A DNA stretch of 64,000 bases from Pontibacter lucknowensis (GCF_900156415.1 NZ_FTNM01000002.1:124001-188000); one strand, 5' to 3'. Positions 53,574-63,304 are shown, counted from the stretch's first letter. The notes: generated by a model from the sequence alone, not told the origin. Numbers and translations are program-made.

Positions 53574-53850
53574 ATGCCCAACATTATTGCCACTGCCGAA
53601 GCCGAAAATACAGGTGAAGCCTACACAACTGATGTAACCCGGGAAGGGTGGGAGATTGGGCGGATCAGAGCAAGGGTAAACCTGGTAAAAAACATTGATA
53701 AAGCCTCGGGCAGTAATACGTTTTACTGCAATCTGTCTTTCAGTGAAAAGCTGAAGCAGAGCAATGCGAAAATTGCATAAAATAGCCAAAGCTTGCCCGC
53801 TACACCGACTCCTGAACAAGCCAAGCGACATCATCACGCTTCTGAAATAA
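53574..53850 (+). pseudogene. Truncated and frameshifted OsmC-family peroxiredoxin gene
   Basis: The first 22 codons (MPNIIATAEAENTGEAYTTDVT) are an OsmC-type start. The next codons (REGWEIGRIRARVNLVKNIDKASGSNTFYCNLSFS) belong to the second half of that fold, so about 45-50 codons, including the catalytic Cys region, are deleted. Past 53763 the frame shifts; read in the next frame the DNA continues KIAKACPLHRLLNKPSDIITLLK and stops at 53848-53850, supplying the second Cys region of OsmC. The gene is clearly inactive. It lies between DUF488 and DUF5996 genes. Confidence 0.78.
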
Positions 53851-53875
53851 AAAAGCCATTAGAATATAATTGACT

Positions 53876-54841
53876 ATGAAAACTACCTGGCCAGAACTCT
53901 CCTATGCGGAGGCTCACAAAACATACGAAACGATACACCTCTGGACACAGATCGTGGGGAAGATCAGGCTGGTCAAAACACCCTGGATCAATCATTCCTG
54001 GCACGTCACACTCTATGTAACTCCGAGCGGACTTACCACCTCAGATATTGTGGCCGGGGATAAACATTTTCAGCTAGACTTTGATTTTATAAACCATCAA
54101 CTGCAGCTAAAAACCAGTACAGGAGATACCAGCAGCATTGACCTGAAAAAGCTATCGGTGGCAGGGTGCTATAAGCAGGTACTGGATGCCCTGCGGGAAG
54201 CAGGTATACAGGCAGACATTTACCCTGTACCGAATGAACTGGAAGACCCCATTCCCTTTCATAAAGATGAAACGCATGCCACCTACAAGCCGGAACACGC
54301 AGTGGCTTTGCACCAGGCATTCCTTCGGGTGCACGATATTTTTACCCGGTTCAGGGCAGAATTCAGCGGCAAGAGCAGCCCCGTGCATTTCTTCTGGGGC
54401 AGTTTTGATCTGGCGGTGTCACGCTTTTCCGGTCGTGACGCACCCCGGCACCCCGGGGGCGTACCTAATCTACCCGATTGGATAGCGCAGGAAGCTTATT
54501 CCAAAGAGGTTTGTAGCTGTGGCTTTTGGCCCGGAAGCGAGGCATATCCAACTGCTGCATTCTACAGCTACATTTATCCGGAACCGGAAGGGTATAAAGA
54601 TGCCCGCATAAAACCCGCTCAGGCCTATTACCATCCGGAGTTAAGGGAGTTTATTCTGCCTTATGATGCAGTTCAGGAGGCTGATGATCCGGATTCTGTG
54701 CTGCTGGACTTCCTGCGCAGCACCTACGAGGCGGCAGCTGACCTGGCACGGTGGGATCGAAAAGCACTGGAACAGGAGAACTTCGACAACCAAAGGAAAG
54801 CAAATCGCAGTGCCTACAAGCAGGTGGATAAAGATGCATAG
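53876..54841 (+). CDS. DUF5996 family protein
   Basis: A 321-residue soluble protein. WPELSYAEAHKTYETIHLWTQIVGKIRLVKTPWINHSWHVTLYVTPSGLTT and the later HFFWGSFDLAVSRFSGRDAPRHPGG ... EVCSCGFWPGSEAYPTAAFYSYIYPEP are the DUF5996 hallmarks. Function is unknown. The HCS-like Cys pair and conserved Trp/His suggest binding of a small ligand or metal, but nothing is proven. Confidence 0.85.
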   Translation: MKTTWPELSYAEAHKTYETIHLWTQIVGKIRLVKTPWINHSWHVTLYVTPSGLTTSDIVAGDKHFQLDFDFINHQLQLKTSTGDTSSIDLKKLSVAGCYKQVLDALREAGIQADIYPVPNELEDPIPFHKDETHATYKPEHAVALHQAFLRVHDIFTRFRAEFSGKSSPVHFFWGSFDLAVSRFSGRDAPRHPGGVPNLPDWIAQEAYSKEVCSCGFWPGSEAYPTAAFYSYIYPEPEGYKDARIKPAQAYYHPELREFILPYDAVQEADDPDSVLLDFLRSTYEAAADLARWDRKALEQENFDNQRKANRSAYKQVDKDA

Positions 54842-54963
54842 AGAAACATCTGGAAAACGGTGCCCGCAAGGCCACCTGGATTGGTGAAAGTGATGGACAA
54901 TACCTAGGACCTTTCCCCAAGGGCTTAGCAAAGTATAAAACCTTTTCTGCTACGCTGGAAATG

Positions 54964-54999
54964 AAAAAGCCGCTTAATTTGAGAATTAAGCGGCTTTTT
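54964..54999. terminator. Bidirectional terminator before tRNA-Glu
   Basis: AAAAAGCCGCTTAATT (54964-54979) pairs with AATTAAGCGGCTTTTT (54984-54999), a 16-bp stem with a 4-nt loop. It can end the minus-strand tRNA transcript and any plus-strand transcript from the DUF5996 gene. Confidence 0.88.
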
Positions 55000-55012
55000 A
55001 AGCTTTACTATG

Positions 55013-55084
55013 TAGTCCGTAGGGGAATCGAACCCCTGTTGCCAGAATGAAAATCTGGAGTCCTAACCCCTAGACGAACGGACC
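55013..55084 (-). tRNA. tRNA-Glu (anticodon TTC)
   Basis: On the minus strand a 72-nt cloverleaf begins GGTCCGT and ends ACGGACTA. The D arm has TCTAGGGG, the anticodon stem CCAGA/TCTGG frames TTTTCAT with anticodon TTC, and the T arm is AGGGGTTCGATTCCCCT. CCA is not encoded. The acceptor stem has one terminal G-T pair. Confidence 0.95.
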
Positions 55085-55168
55085 ATTCTGTCGTATTGTG
55101 GTGCAAAGATAAGGCAAAGCACTTACAAGGCAAATATTTTTTTGAGTTTTCAACCATATTTTACGTAA

Positions 55169-56260
<1,092 letters not shown>

Positions 56261-56285
56261 TCACCTGGTTTATACCTCATTCCTG

Positions 56286-56320
56286 CAAAAGCCCGCCATC
56301 CTGGTGGGCTTTTGTGTTTT
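56286..56320 (+). terminator. Terminator of gap
   Basis: CAAAAGCCCGCCA (56286-56298) pairs with TGGTGGGCTTTTG (56302-56314), followed by TGTTTT. It lies 25 bp after the gap stop codon. Confidence 0.85.
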
Positions 56321-56360
56321 AGTGGCGTTTATAAAAGAAAAACACTATATTTCATCAGGA

Positions 56361-56399
56361 ATGACATTTGTCATAGTACAGGCGTATACAGGCCTGTAT
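56361..56399 (+). promoter_or_regulatory. Two palindromes ahead of the universal stress gene
   Basis: ATGACATTTGTCAT (56361-56374) has 6-bp arms around TT and contains TGAC-N4-GTCA, a Crp/Fnr-like pattern. ATACAGGCCTGTAT (56386-56399) is a perfect 14-bp palindrome. Their centres are 25 bp apart. They lie 47-85 bp before ATG 56446 and may be operators for a stress or redox regulator. Confidence 0.45.
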
Positions 56400-56445
56400 T
56401 TTTACATCTGAAATAGAACATAGCATTATAAAACCGCACAAAATT

Positions 56446-57291
56446 ATGAGAAGAATACTTGTACCAACCGACTTTTCCGACCAGGCCCGCAACGCCTTCG
56501 AAGTAGCTGTTGCCATTGCCCGCCAGACAGGTGCTGCCATCAAACTGCTGCATGTGGTCGAAATGCCTTATTCCTACTCTTTCAGTGCAACCGGTGACCT
56601 GGTAGGCGGAAACGGTATGGAGCAGGTATACATGATGAAGCTGCTTGAGAACACCAAGTACCGCATGGCCGAACTGGAGCGCTCTGTGGAGCACGATGGG
56701 GTGGAAGTGGTGCAGGAAGTAGACGCTGATAACGTGATCCGTAAGATCCGCCGCGTGATCAACGATGACAAGGTGGACCTGGTGGTGATGGGCTCGAAAG
56801 GCGCCAGCGGCATGGATGAATTCCTGATCGGATCCAATACCGAGAAAGTGGTGCGTACTGCCGAGTGCCCGGTTCTGACTGTGAAAGGACCGATCCCGAA
56901 CCTGCAGATCCGAAACATTGTGCTGCCTTCTGATTTCAAGCGTGAGATCGGAACGGCTGTAGAGAAGTTCAAGTATTTCCAGCAGATGTTTGGCGCAAAA
57001 CTGCACCTGGTTTACATTAACACACCGGGAGCTTTTGAGTCGAGCAGCAACCTGCGTGCACGCATGCAGAAGGCCGCCGAGCGCTACGGACTGCAGAACT
57101 TCACGATCAATGTCTACAACGACACGATCGAGGAGGACGGCATTCTGCACTTTGCGGAGGAGATAGGTGCTGATTTGGTAATGATGGCAACTCACGGCCG
57201 TACCGGTCTGTCGCACCTGCTGAGCGGCAGCATCGCTGAAGACTTGGTGAACCATTCCGACATACCTGTGCTTACTTTCCATCTGAAGTAA
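56446..57291 (+). CDS. Tandem universal stress protein (UspA type)
   Basis: A 281-residue protein with two Usp domains. The first (1-~145) has RRILVPTDFSDQARNAFEVAVAIARQTGAAIKLLHVVE and the ATP-loop-like VVMGSKGASGMDEFLIGSNTEKVVRTAECPVL. The second (~155-281) has RNIVLPSDFKREIG and MATHGRTGLSHLLSGSIAEDLVNHSDIPVL (GxxG-type nucleotide loops). Tandem Usps help survival in stasis or low oxygen. An FNR-like palindrome lies upstream. Confidence 0.93.
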   Translation: MRRILVPTDFSDQARNAFEVAVAIARQTGAAIKLLHVVEMPYSYSFSATGDLVGGNGMEQVYMMKLLENTKYRMAELERSVEHDGVEVVQEVDADNVIRKIRRVINDDKVDLVVMGSKGASGMDEFLIGSNTEKVVRTAECPVLTVKGPIPNLQIRNIVLPSDFKREIGTAVEKFKYFQQMFGAKLHLVYINTPGAFESSSNLRARMQKAAERYGLQNFTINVYNDTIEEDGILHFAEEIGADLVMMATHGRTGLSHLLSGSIAEDLVNHSDIPVLTFHLK

Positions 57292-57313
57292 GAAACCCAT
57301 AGCTGCATTACAG

Positions 57314-57340
57314 AAAGCCCGGCATCTGCCGGGCTTTTTT
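57314..57340 (+). terminator. Terminator of the universal stress gene
   Basis: AAAGCCCGGC (57314-57323) pairs with GCCGGGCTTT (57328-57337) and is followed by TTT. It lies 23 bp after the stop codon. Confidence 0.86.
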
Positions 57341-57413
57341 ATTCTCCGAAGGAATGGGTTAATTTGCGTAGAATTAACCCAGATAGCAGCGTCTTTGGCC
57401 TGTACGTCCGTAT

Positions 57414-58295
57414 ATGAGCAAACGTCCCCATTTCCGTTTCATCATCAACCCCAAGTCCGGCCCCAGCAGCAAGGTAGATGTAGCCGCCCGTATTAAGCTT
57501 TACCTGGACCACGAAAAGTTTGACCACGACATTGTGTACACGGACTATGCCGGACATGCACCGGAACTGGCCAGGCAGGCGGCAGAGCAGGGCTGTGAGG
57601 TGGTGGTAGCTGTTGGGGGCGACGGTACAGTGAACGAGGTGGCGCAGGGAATCCTGCATACTGAAACGGCCTTAGGCATTATCCCCAGGGGCTCCGGCAA
57701 CGGACTGGCCCGTCACCTGCAGGTACCCTTGACTGTTGATGCCGCTATCCGCTACCTGAACCATGGGCATCGTTCAAAGATAGACAGTGGAACCATAAAC
57801 GGGCGGCCATTTTTCACAACCGCAGGTATAGGCTTTGATGCGTACATTAGTTCGGTGTTTGCAGGGAGTAAGAAGCGCGGCCTTCGGACTTATGTGGAAC
57901 TGATCCTGAAAGAAATGCGCAACTACCGCCATCTTCCTGTGAAGGCCGTTATTAATGGCAAGACCATCGAAACGGAGTTGTTTGTAATGGCCTTTGCAAA
58001 TGCAGCACAGTATGGCAACAATGCCTATATTGCCCCCATGGCTGATATACGGGATGGCATGCTGGACGTGTGCCTAGTGCGTAAACTGGATATGTTTAAG
58101 GCCCTGCAATTGAGCTATGCCATGCTGGCCAACAAGCCGGCGAGTGCAGACAGTGCCGAGTACTTTAAGACAGAGGGCGTCACGGTGCAGACTGACCACG
58201 AAATGATGCACCATGCCGATGGGGAGTATCTGGGAAAAGCCAAAGAGTTTGAGGTACGCATGGTGCCGCAGTCACTGCACGTGGTGGCACGCTAA
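57414..58295 (+). CDS. Diacylglycerol kinase-family lipid kinase
   Basis: A 293-residue kinase of the DagK/YegS/BmrU group: [29 protein letters not shown] (nucleotide loop GGDGT) and the beta-sandwich C-terminal domain with [18 protein letters not shown]. It probably phosphorylates diacylglycerol or a sphingoid lipid. Since this genome encodes a sphingolipid operon, a sphingolipid kinase is possible, but the substrate is open. A SUI1-like gene follows 20 bp downstream. Confidence 0.9.
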   Translation: MSKRPHFRFIINPKSGPSSKVDVAARIKLYLDHEKFDHDIVYTDYAGHAPELARQAAEQGCEVVVAVGGDGTVNEVAQGILHTETALGIIPRGSGNGLARHLQVPLTVDAAIRYLNHGHRSKIDSGTINGRPFFTTAGIGFDAYISSVFAGSKKRGLRTYVELILKEMRNYRHLPVKAVINGKTIETELFVMAFANAAQYGNNAYIAPMADIRDGMLDVCLVRKLDMFKALQLSYAMLANKPASADSAEYFKTEGVTVQTDHEMMHHADGEYLGKAKEFEVRMVPQSLHVVAR

Positions 58296-58315
58296 GGTAT
58301 AGAAAGAACAAGATT

Positions 58316-58663
58316 ATGAGCGACAAGAATAAAAAAGGCAGACAAGGTGTAGTATACTCTACCAGTTCTGATTTCAGTTACCAATACGAGCAGGAGCACG
58401 AAGCCGAGACGCTTCCGCCACAACAGCAGAACCTGAAAGTGATGCTGGATAAGAAAGCCCGTGGAGGCAAGCAGGTAACGCTTGTAGCAGGCTTTGTGGG
58501 AACGGAAGACGATTTGAAAGAGCTGGGCAAACTGTTAAAAAGTAAATGTGGCGTGGGCGGTTCTGCCAAAGACGGAGAGATCCTGATCCAGGGCGATTTC
58601 CGTGACAAAGTGCTGCAGGTACTACAAGCCGCAGGCTATAAGGCAAAGAAGGCGGGAGGGTGA
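58316..58663 (+). CDS. SUI1/eIF1-like translation factor
   Basis: A 115-residue protein. [76 protein letters not shown] is the SUI1 fold (YciH family), which in bacteria is linked to start-site selection. The N terminus ([24 protein letters not shown]) is disordered, as usual for the family. Confidence 0.93.
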   Translation: MSDKNKKGRQGVVYSTSSDFSYQYEQEHEAETLPPQQQNLKVMLDKKARGGKQVTLVAGFVGTEDDLKELGKLLKSKCGVGGSAKDGEILIQGDFRDKVLQVLQAAGYKAKKAGG

Positions 58664-58675
58664 TTGGAGTTGGGG

Positions 58676-58812
58676 AATTTAGGAGTTAAGAAGTTGAGGA
58701 GGTAGTATACTTGTAGGGACAGGTCGTTACCTGTCCGAATCGTGCAACAAACAATCAGCAATTAACAATTCTGCCCACTTTAAATCCGACTTTAAGCCTT
58801 CTAACTCCTAAA
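58676..58812. repeat. MITE/REP-like intergenic element
   Basis: TTTAGGAGTTAAGAAG (58678-58693) and its near inverse CTTCTAACTCCTAAA (58798-58812) are terminal inverted repeats of about 15 bp with one bulged base. Between them, GGACAGGT-CGTT-ACCTGTCC (58717-58736) is a perfect 8-bp hairpin. The right repeat overlaps the last codon and stop of the minus-strand gene at 58808. No transposase is present. Multi-copy status was not tested. Confidence 0.45.
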
Positions 58813-59233
58813 CTTTCAAACTCTTCAACTTGCTCACCGGCCCCTGCAGGTGGTAAAAGTTGGCTGACTTCTGCACGAACAGACGACCGGCCAGGGCGGG
58901 AGCTTTTGGTGGCCGGGGTTTGTATACCTGCACGGCTCCCTTTTCTTTACCAGGTATACGTTCGTAGCCAATCTCCTCAAGTTTCTGATCGAGCGCTTTG
59001 GGAGAGATGTTCTTCACCGGTATTCTGATTTCCGTGCGCCTGTACCACACCAGCAAGGCAATTGTGAACAGCAGCGAGAAGATGGCTGAGTTCACCAGGA
59101 TCTCATTTATCGCCCCGGTAGCGTCTTCCCCGAACCTGCCGGATATTCCAAACCAGGCCCCAGTCAGCAAAGCATACATCCCGAAAAAGTATAGACTCAG
59201 CTTCACAAATCGCTGCAAGGTGTAGTTTTTCAT
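58808..59233 (-). CDS. Hypothetical two-helix membrane protein
   Basis: A 141-residue protein with two helices (LSLYFFGMYALLTGAWFGISG and ILVNSAIFSLLFTIALLVWY) and a soluble C-terminal domain (ISPKALDQKLEEIGYERIPGKEKGAVQVYKPRPPKAPALAGRLF) that reads like a small strand-rich fold. The last residues (KLKSLKV) are encoded by the flanking repeat, suggesting that the end of the gene was altered by it. Function is unknown. Confidence 0.65.
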   Translation of the reverse strand: MKNYTLQRFVKLSLYFFGMYALLTGAWFGISGRFGEDATGAINEILVNSAIFSLLFTIALLVWYRRTEIRIPVKNISPKALDQKLEEIGYERIPGKEKGAVQVYKPRPPKAPALAGRLFVQKSANFYHLQGPVSKLKSLKV

Positions 59234-59408
59234 GAGTGAGATTGTGTAGTAACTAGGGTTGGATGATTACTGATTTTGTTGCTATGTTGTTTAAATAAGG
59301 GTATGTAATTCAGTGGTTTGTGTATATTTATATTAATTTATAGATTAAGTAATAATTTGCCTGAATGTAGCATCTTTGGCACCCCATCAGTTAATCATTT
59401 TCCTGCAA

Positions 59409-60146
59409 CTATTTACCGTTCCTTACTACCTTCTCCAGATCCTCTGGGGTATCGATGCCGATGGTTTCAAACTCCGTGATTGCGGTGGTAATGCGGAATC
59501 CGTTTTCGAGCCAGCGCAGCTGCTCCAGTGACTCGGCCAATTCAAGGCTGGAAGGAGGCAGCTGCGTGATCTGCTCCAGTATGTCGGTGCGGTAGCCATA
59601 AATGCCGATGTGCTTGTAGTAGGTATGCTGTTTGTGCCAGATATCATTTGGTACGTTTCGGCAATAGGGAATAGGCTGCCGGCTGAAGTACAGAGCTTCC
59701 CCATGGCCGTTTATGACTACCTTTGGCGCATTGACATTAAAGAGCTCCTCCGGGGTGTTGATCTTCTTGACGAGGGTAGCCAGCTGCGTTTGCGGATTAT
59801 TGAAACAGGTGGCCAGCAATTCGATCTGCTCAGGCTTAATGAAAGGTTCGTCGCCCTGGATATTGATTACATACTCAAACGGCTGGTCGTGTAACTGATA
59901 GGCTTCGAAGCAGCGATCGGTGCCGCTCTGGTGGTGGGCAGCTGTCAGTACGGCCTTGCCTCCGAAGCTGTGCACGTGATCTAAAATGCGCTGATCGTCA
60001 GTGGCTATGATCACATCAGTTAAACCAGATGATGAAGCCTGTTCATATACCCGCTGTATCATGCTTTTGCCATTAATGTCGACAAGTGGCTTTCCGGGAA
60101 AACGGGTGGAGGCGTAGCGGGCAGGTATAATGCCGAGTATTTCCAT
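59409..60146 (-). CDS. kdsB: 3-deoxy-manno-octulosonate cytidylyltransferase
   Basis: Activates Kdo as CMP-Kdo for lipopolysaccharide. The 245-residue enzyme has IIPARYASTRFPGKPL (CTP loop), DVIIATDDQRILDHV, SGTDRCFEA and YVINIQGDEPFIKPEQI (metal Asp), all typical. The frame is open 58 codons further upstream, but MEILGIIPARY at 60146 is the family start and the extension is Cys-rich and without homology. A role in lipid A core is standard. Confidence 0.96.
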   Translation of the reverse strand: MEILGIIPARYASTRFPGKPLVDINGKSMIQRVYEQASSSGLTDVIIATDDQRILDHVHSFGGKAVLTAAHHQSGTDRCFEAYQLHDQPFEYVINIQGDEPFIKPEQIELLATCFNNPQTQLATLVKKINTPEELFNVNAPKVVINGHGEALYFSRQPIPYCRNVPNDIWHKQHTYYKHIGIYGYRTDILEQITQLPPSSLELAESLEQLRWLENGFRITTAITEFETIGIDTPEDLEKVVRNGK

Positions 60147-60250
60147 AGGGCAGACGGTTATCTTTGGCCAGCCGTGCAGTGGCAGGCCCCGGCAAGTTAC
60201 GCAACAGACAGGAGTAATGCAGCAGACCGCTGCAAAAAGCAATTTGCCTG

Positions 60251-60595
60251 TTAAGGTCTTTTTTTGACAGAGATGACACGGATGGCATCCATGGCCCTGC
60301 TTTGGGTGGAGAGGCCGCAACGAATATCCAACTGGCGGCCCAACTTCTCAAACTCGATCAGGACGGGCGTTTCACCCTCCACTTTGAATGCCTCATCAAT
60401 ATCCCTTTCGTTCTCGGGCTTGTACCTGTTGCCGTTGATGAGCACTTCAAAACCACAACCGTCCACCATATACTCACCCGACCAGATCAGCATGGCCTCT
60501 TTGGTATCTGCTTCGGTATTTGGGGTATGCTGGCAGGAAATAAGTAAAAGGGAAGATAGGCTGATGAATAGGGTAAGCTGTAGAAACAGTTTCAT
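60251..60595 (-). CDS. Small lipoprotein, paralog of 60640-60978
   Basis: A 114-residue protein with a lipobox leader (LSSLLLISCQ) and a domain WSGEYMVDGCGFEVLINGNRYKPENERDIDEAFK ... IRCGLSTQS ... IRVISVKKRP. The two Cys residues (DGCGF and IRCGL) may pair. The same pattern recurs in the neighbouring gene. Function is unknown; it is likely anchored to the periplasmic or outer leaflet. Confidence 0.7.
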   Translation of the reverse strand: MKLFLQLTLFISLSSLLLISCQHTPNTEADTKEAMLIWSGEYMVDGCGFEVLINGNRYKPENERDIDEAFKVEGETPVLIEFEKLGRQLDIRCGLSTQSRAMDAIRVISVKKRP

Positions 60596-60639
60596 ATAGG
60601 AACAGGATATGTGAGCTTATACAGGTGCTAGAGCCTGAT

Positions 60640-60978
60640 TTATATTTTCTTAATTGAAAGGATACGGATAAACTCCTTTTTAGTGGCTGTAGGAAGCATG
60701 CCGCACTGAAAGTCCCGCTGGCCCAGCTGCACAAATTTCACCTCTACAGGTATAGGATCATATGATTTGAAGGAATCGTCGATATCGACTTCATTTGCCG
60801 GCTTGAAGCGTTTCTCACCTATTTGTACATGGAATCTACAGCCATCCACGGCATAATCGCCTGACCAGGTGATGGCGGCAACTTCTTCCAGCACTTCCAG
60901 GTCCTCGTCCTTGTCGCAGGAGAAGGCAGATATTGTAAATGCTGCCAATAGGAGGGCGTAGCGCAAGATGCTTTTCAT
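60640..60978 (-). CDS. Small lipoprotein, paralog of 60251-60595
   Basis: A 112-residue lipoprotein (leader RYALLLAAFTISAFSC). Its domain WSGDYAVDGCRFHVQIGEKRFKPANEVDIDDSFK ... FQCGMLP ... IRILSIKKI aligns with the downstream gene over its whole length, so the pair arose by tandem duplication. ATG 60978 was chosen; the frame is open to 61053. Function is unknown. Confidence 0.7.
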   Translation of the reverse strand: MKSILRYALLLAAFTISAFSCDKDEDLEVLEEVAAITWSGDYAVDGCRFHVQIGEKRFKPANEVDIDDSFKSYDPIPVEVKFVQLGQRDFQCGMLPTATKKEFIRILSIKKI

Positions 60979-61073
60979 GTAATTATGGTTTGGTTTACTG
61001 GCATGACCCCGAAATACCCTCCAGCGTTGCAAAGGCGGTAAAAAAATGCTCAAACGCCTTAATTCCCCGATCC

Positions 61074-62426
61074 CTAAACTTTCTTCACCCGGAGCGCGAA
61101 GGTACTCTGGTCGATCACCTGCACGGAGTCACCTTTTTCGATGAAGCCGTCGCGGGCCTGGGCGTCATACACGTTATCGTCTATCATCACACGTCCGCTC
61201 GGGGCCATGCGGGTATAGGCAACACCTGTTTTGCCAATCAGGTGCTCAACTGAGTTGCTGGAGCGGTAGCCCTCCTTGCTGGCGAAGGTATTGGCAAGGG
61301 TGACTCGCTGCAGGGCGCGGCTGCCCAGTACGCGGTTCCAGGTCAGTATGACGATGATCACCGCACTGATCATACCCAGCAGCACTGATACCAGGCTTTC
61401 CATCAGGCGCTCAGACGACACGAAGGTAAAGTCAAAGGCCTGGTTGTTGACCATGATCAGGAGCAGCGACAGGAACACCAGTGTGATGCCACTTATGCCT
61501 GTCACACCAAAACCGGGCACTACAAAGACTTCCAGCGCAATGAGCACCAGCCCCACGATGAACAGTAAGATCTCCCAATGCTCAGCCAGTCCGTTGAGGT
61601 AGAAAGGTGTCAGGTAGAGCACACCGGCCACAATAGCGGCCATAAGCGGGAAGCCCACACCCGGCGTCTGTAGCTCAAACCACAGTCCGCCAATGATGAT
61701 CAGGATCAGAATACCGCTGATGACCGGGTTGAGGAAAAAGGAAATGACCTTATTGGTGGTGCTGAGTTCGTAACGGACAATCTCGGCATCCTGCAGATTA
61801 AGCTTTTGCAGCACCTCGTCGATGTTGTTGGCCTGTCCTTCACAGAACCCGTGATGTATGGCTTCGGATGTGGTGAGTGTAAGCACCTGGTCGGCAGACA
61901 AGGTGCTGTCTACGGCGGCGTCAACCATGGCTTCGGCCAGTCTGGGATTGCGTCCGTTTGCCTCGGCAGTGGAGCGCATGATGGAGCGCATGTAGCTCTG
62001 GTACTTGCCTGGTGCGGCCTGCCCGTCGGCACCTACCACCGTAGCCGCCCCGATATTGGCACCAGGTGCCATGTAAATGCTGTCGCAGGCAATGGAGATA
62101 AGTGCCCCGGCTGAGGCAGCGTTTTTATCGATGAAAACATAGATCGGTTTGGGATACTCGAGCAGCCGTAGTCGGATGGCGTCAGCATCGTTTACGGCAC
62201 CGCCATAGGTGTTTAGCTTCAGCAGCACATGGTCGGCCTCCACACGTGTAGCCTCGTCGAGCGCCAGCTGGGTATAGCGGTTGGTGCGCGGATCAATCTC
62301 GGATGTGATCTCCATGATGAACACCTTCTGTCGCTGCTGCTCCTGTGCCAGGGCGGCCGTGAAAGAAAAGAGAAGGGCCAGCAGGAGGAGAGACGGCCAT
62401 TGCCATATTTTTGCGTTAGATTTCAT
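61074..62426 (-). CDS. NfeD-family membrane-bound serine protease
   Basis: A 450-residue protein. After a signal peptide (WPSLLLLALLFSFTAALA), residues ~30-225 form a ClpP-class serine protease (VLLKLNTYGGAVNDADAIRLRLLEYPKPIYVFIDKNAASAGALISIACDSIYMAPGANIGAATVV; the Ser of SAG is the likely nucleophile). Five or so helices follow (~235-370), and a soluble OB-fold NfeD domain ends the chain (LIGKTGVAYTRMAPSGRVMIDDNVYDAQARDGFIEKGDSVQVI). Such proteins cleave membrane partners such as stomatins. No stomatin gene is adjacent here. Confidence 0.93.
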   Translation of the reverse strand: MKSNAKIWQWPSLLLLALLFSFTAALAQEQQRQKVFIMEITSEIDPRTNRYTQLALDEATRVEADHVLLKLNTYGGAVNDADAIRLRLLEYPKPIYVFIDKNAASAGALISIACDSIYMAPGANIGAATVVGADGQAAPGKYQSYMRSIMRSTAEANGRNPRLAEAMVDAAVDSTLSADQVLTLTTSEAIHHGFCEGQANNIDEVLQKLNLQDAEIVRYELSTTNKVISFFLNPVISGILILIIIGGLWFELQTPGVGFPLMAAIVAGVLYLTPFYLNGLAEHWEILLFIVGLVLIALEVFVVPGFGVTGISGITLVFLSLLLIMVNNQAFDFTFVSSERLMESLVSVLLGMISAVIIVILTWNRVLGSRALQRVTLANTFASKEGYRSSNSVEHLIGKTGVAYTRMAPSGRVMIDDNVYDAQARDGFIEKGDSVQVIDQSTFALRVKKV

Positions 62427-62510
62427 ACATTTGAGCTTAATCGGAAATAAGGTACTAAAAAAATCCCGCTTATTCTTTCCCTACTTTTTAAATACGATTT
62501 TGAGGCGCCT

Positions 62511-63281
62511 GTGTGGCGTATTCGTCTGGATGCACCCAATGGCTGGCTGGCACTGGAGGTGCGCGACGCTGACCTGCTGCAGGCCCGCTTCTATACCCTG
62601 CACCTGCCCGATGCGCAGCTGCTCGAGTTAGAGCTTCACGACCTTAACACCTGGTGGCTGGGGCTGGAGGACGTGCACGGCCAGGTCGTATACCTGCACG
62701 GCTATGGCGACCGGAAACTGGGGCAGCACAAAGGTATACGGGCATTTGCGGCGGATACAGGTAAAGCACTTTGGCAGCAGCCGGAGCTGGCTTTTTACGG
62801 AGTAGAGGAGAGGGGCGTGCTGGCCTACAACATTACAGAAGCACCTGGGGAACTGCTTTTGCTGGAAAGCGGTTACGGTAAAACCGTGCAAAACGATATA
62901 GGCCAAAAAGAGGCGGCTGATCGGGTGCAGCGCTACCACGAACACCGCTTTGGTGCTGTGCAGTACCCGCACCTGTACCGGGAAGGCGAAGCTTACTTTG
63001 AGCAGGTGCGTGATTTTCTGGTGCAGGAGCTTGATTGTGAGCCTGTAAGCGCCCTGGAGTACGCCGAAACGGACACCTGCCTGGTCGTAAGTTACTACTG
63101 CAAGTCAGGCGAAAATAAGTTAGATAATTTTCTGGCTGTTTTTGATTTAAATGGTTTTTTGCACTTAAATGAGTTACTTGCAGGTGCAATTGATGGCGTA
63201 GGTTCAGATACTTTTTTTATCTTTATGCGCAATTTGTACTTCGTGCAAAACAAAACAACCTGGAAGGCATATTCTCTTTAA
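62511..63281 (+). CDS. DUF4905 family protein
   Basis: A 256-residue beta-rich protein: VWRIRLDAPNGWLALEVRDADLLQARFYTLHLPDAQLLELELHDLNTWWLGLEDVHGQVVYLHGYGDRKLGQHKGIRAFAADTGKALWQQPELAFYGV is typical of DUF4905. Function is unknown. The first canonical start is GTG 62511, but in-frame codons from 62451 encode KKIPLILSLLFKYDFEAPVWRI, and the KYDFEAPVWRI part looks like a family N terminus; a non-ATG start is possible. Confidence 0.75.
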   Translation: MWRIRLDAPNGWLALEVRDADLLQARFYTLHLPDAQLLELELHDLNTWWLGLEDVHGQVVYLHGYGDRKLGQHKGIRAFAADTGKALWQQPELAFYGVEERGVLAYNITEAPGELLLLESGYGKTVQNDIGQKEAADRVQRYHEHRFGAVQYPHLYREGEAYFEQVRDFLVQELDCEPVSALEYAETDTCLVVSYYCKSGENKLDNFLAVFDLNGFLHLNELLAGAIDGVGSDTFFIFMRNLYFVQNKTTWKAYSL

Positions 63282-63304
63282 ATTTTATAGTTCGACTTTT
63301 AGCT

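Noticed and set aside
60147-60320. Longer N terminus for kdsB (start at 60320)
   Set aside because: The extra 58 codons are Cys-rich and lack the family start; MEILGIIPARY at 60146 is the normal beginning.
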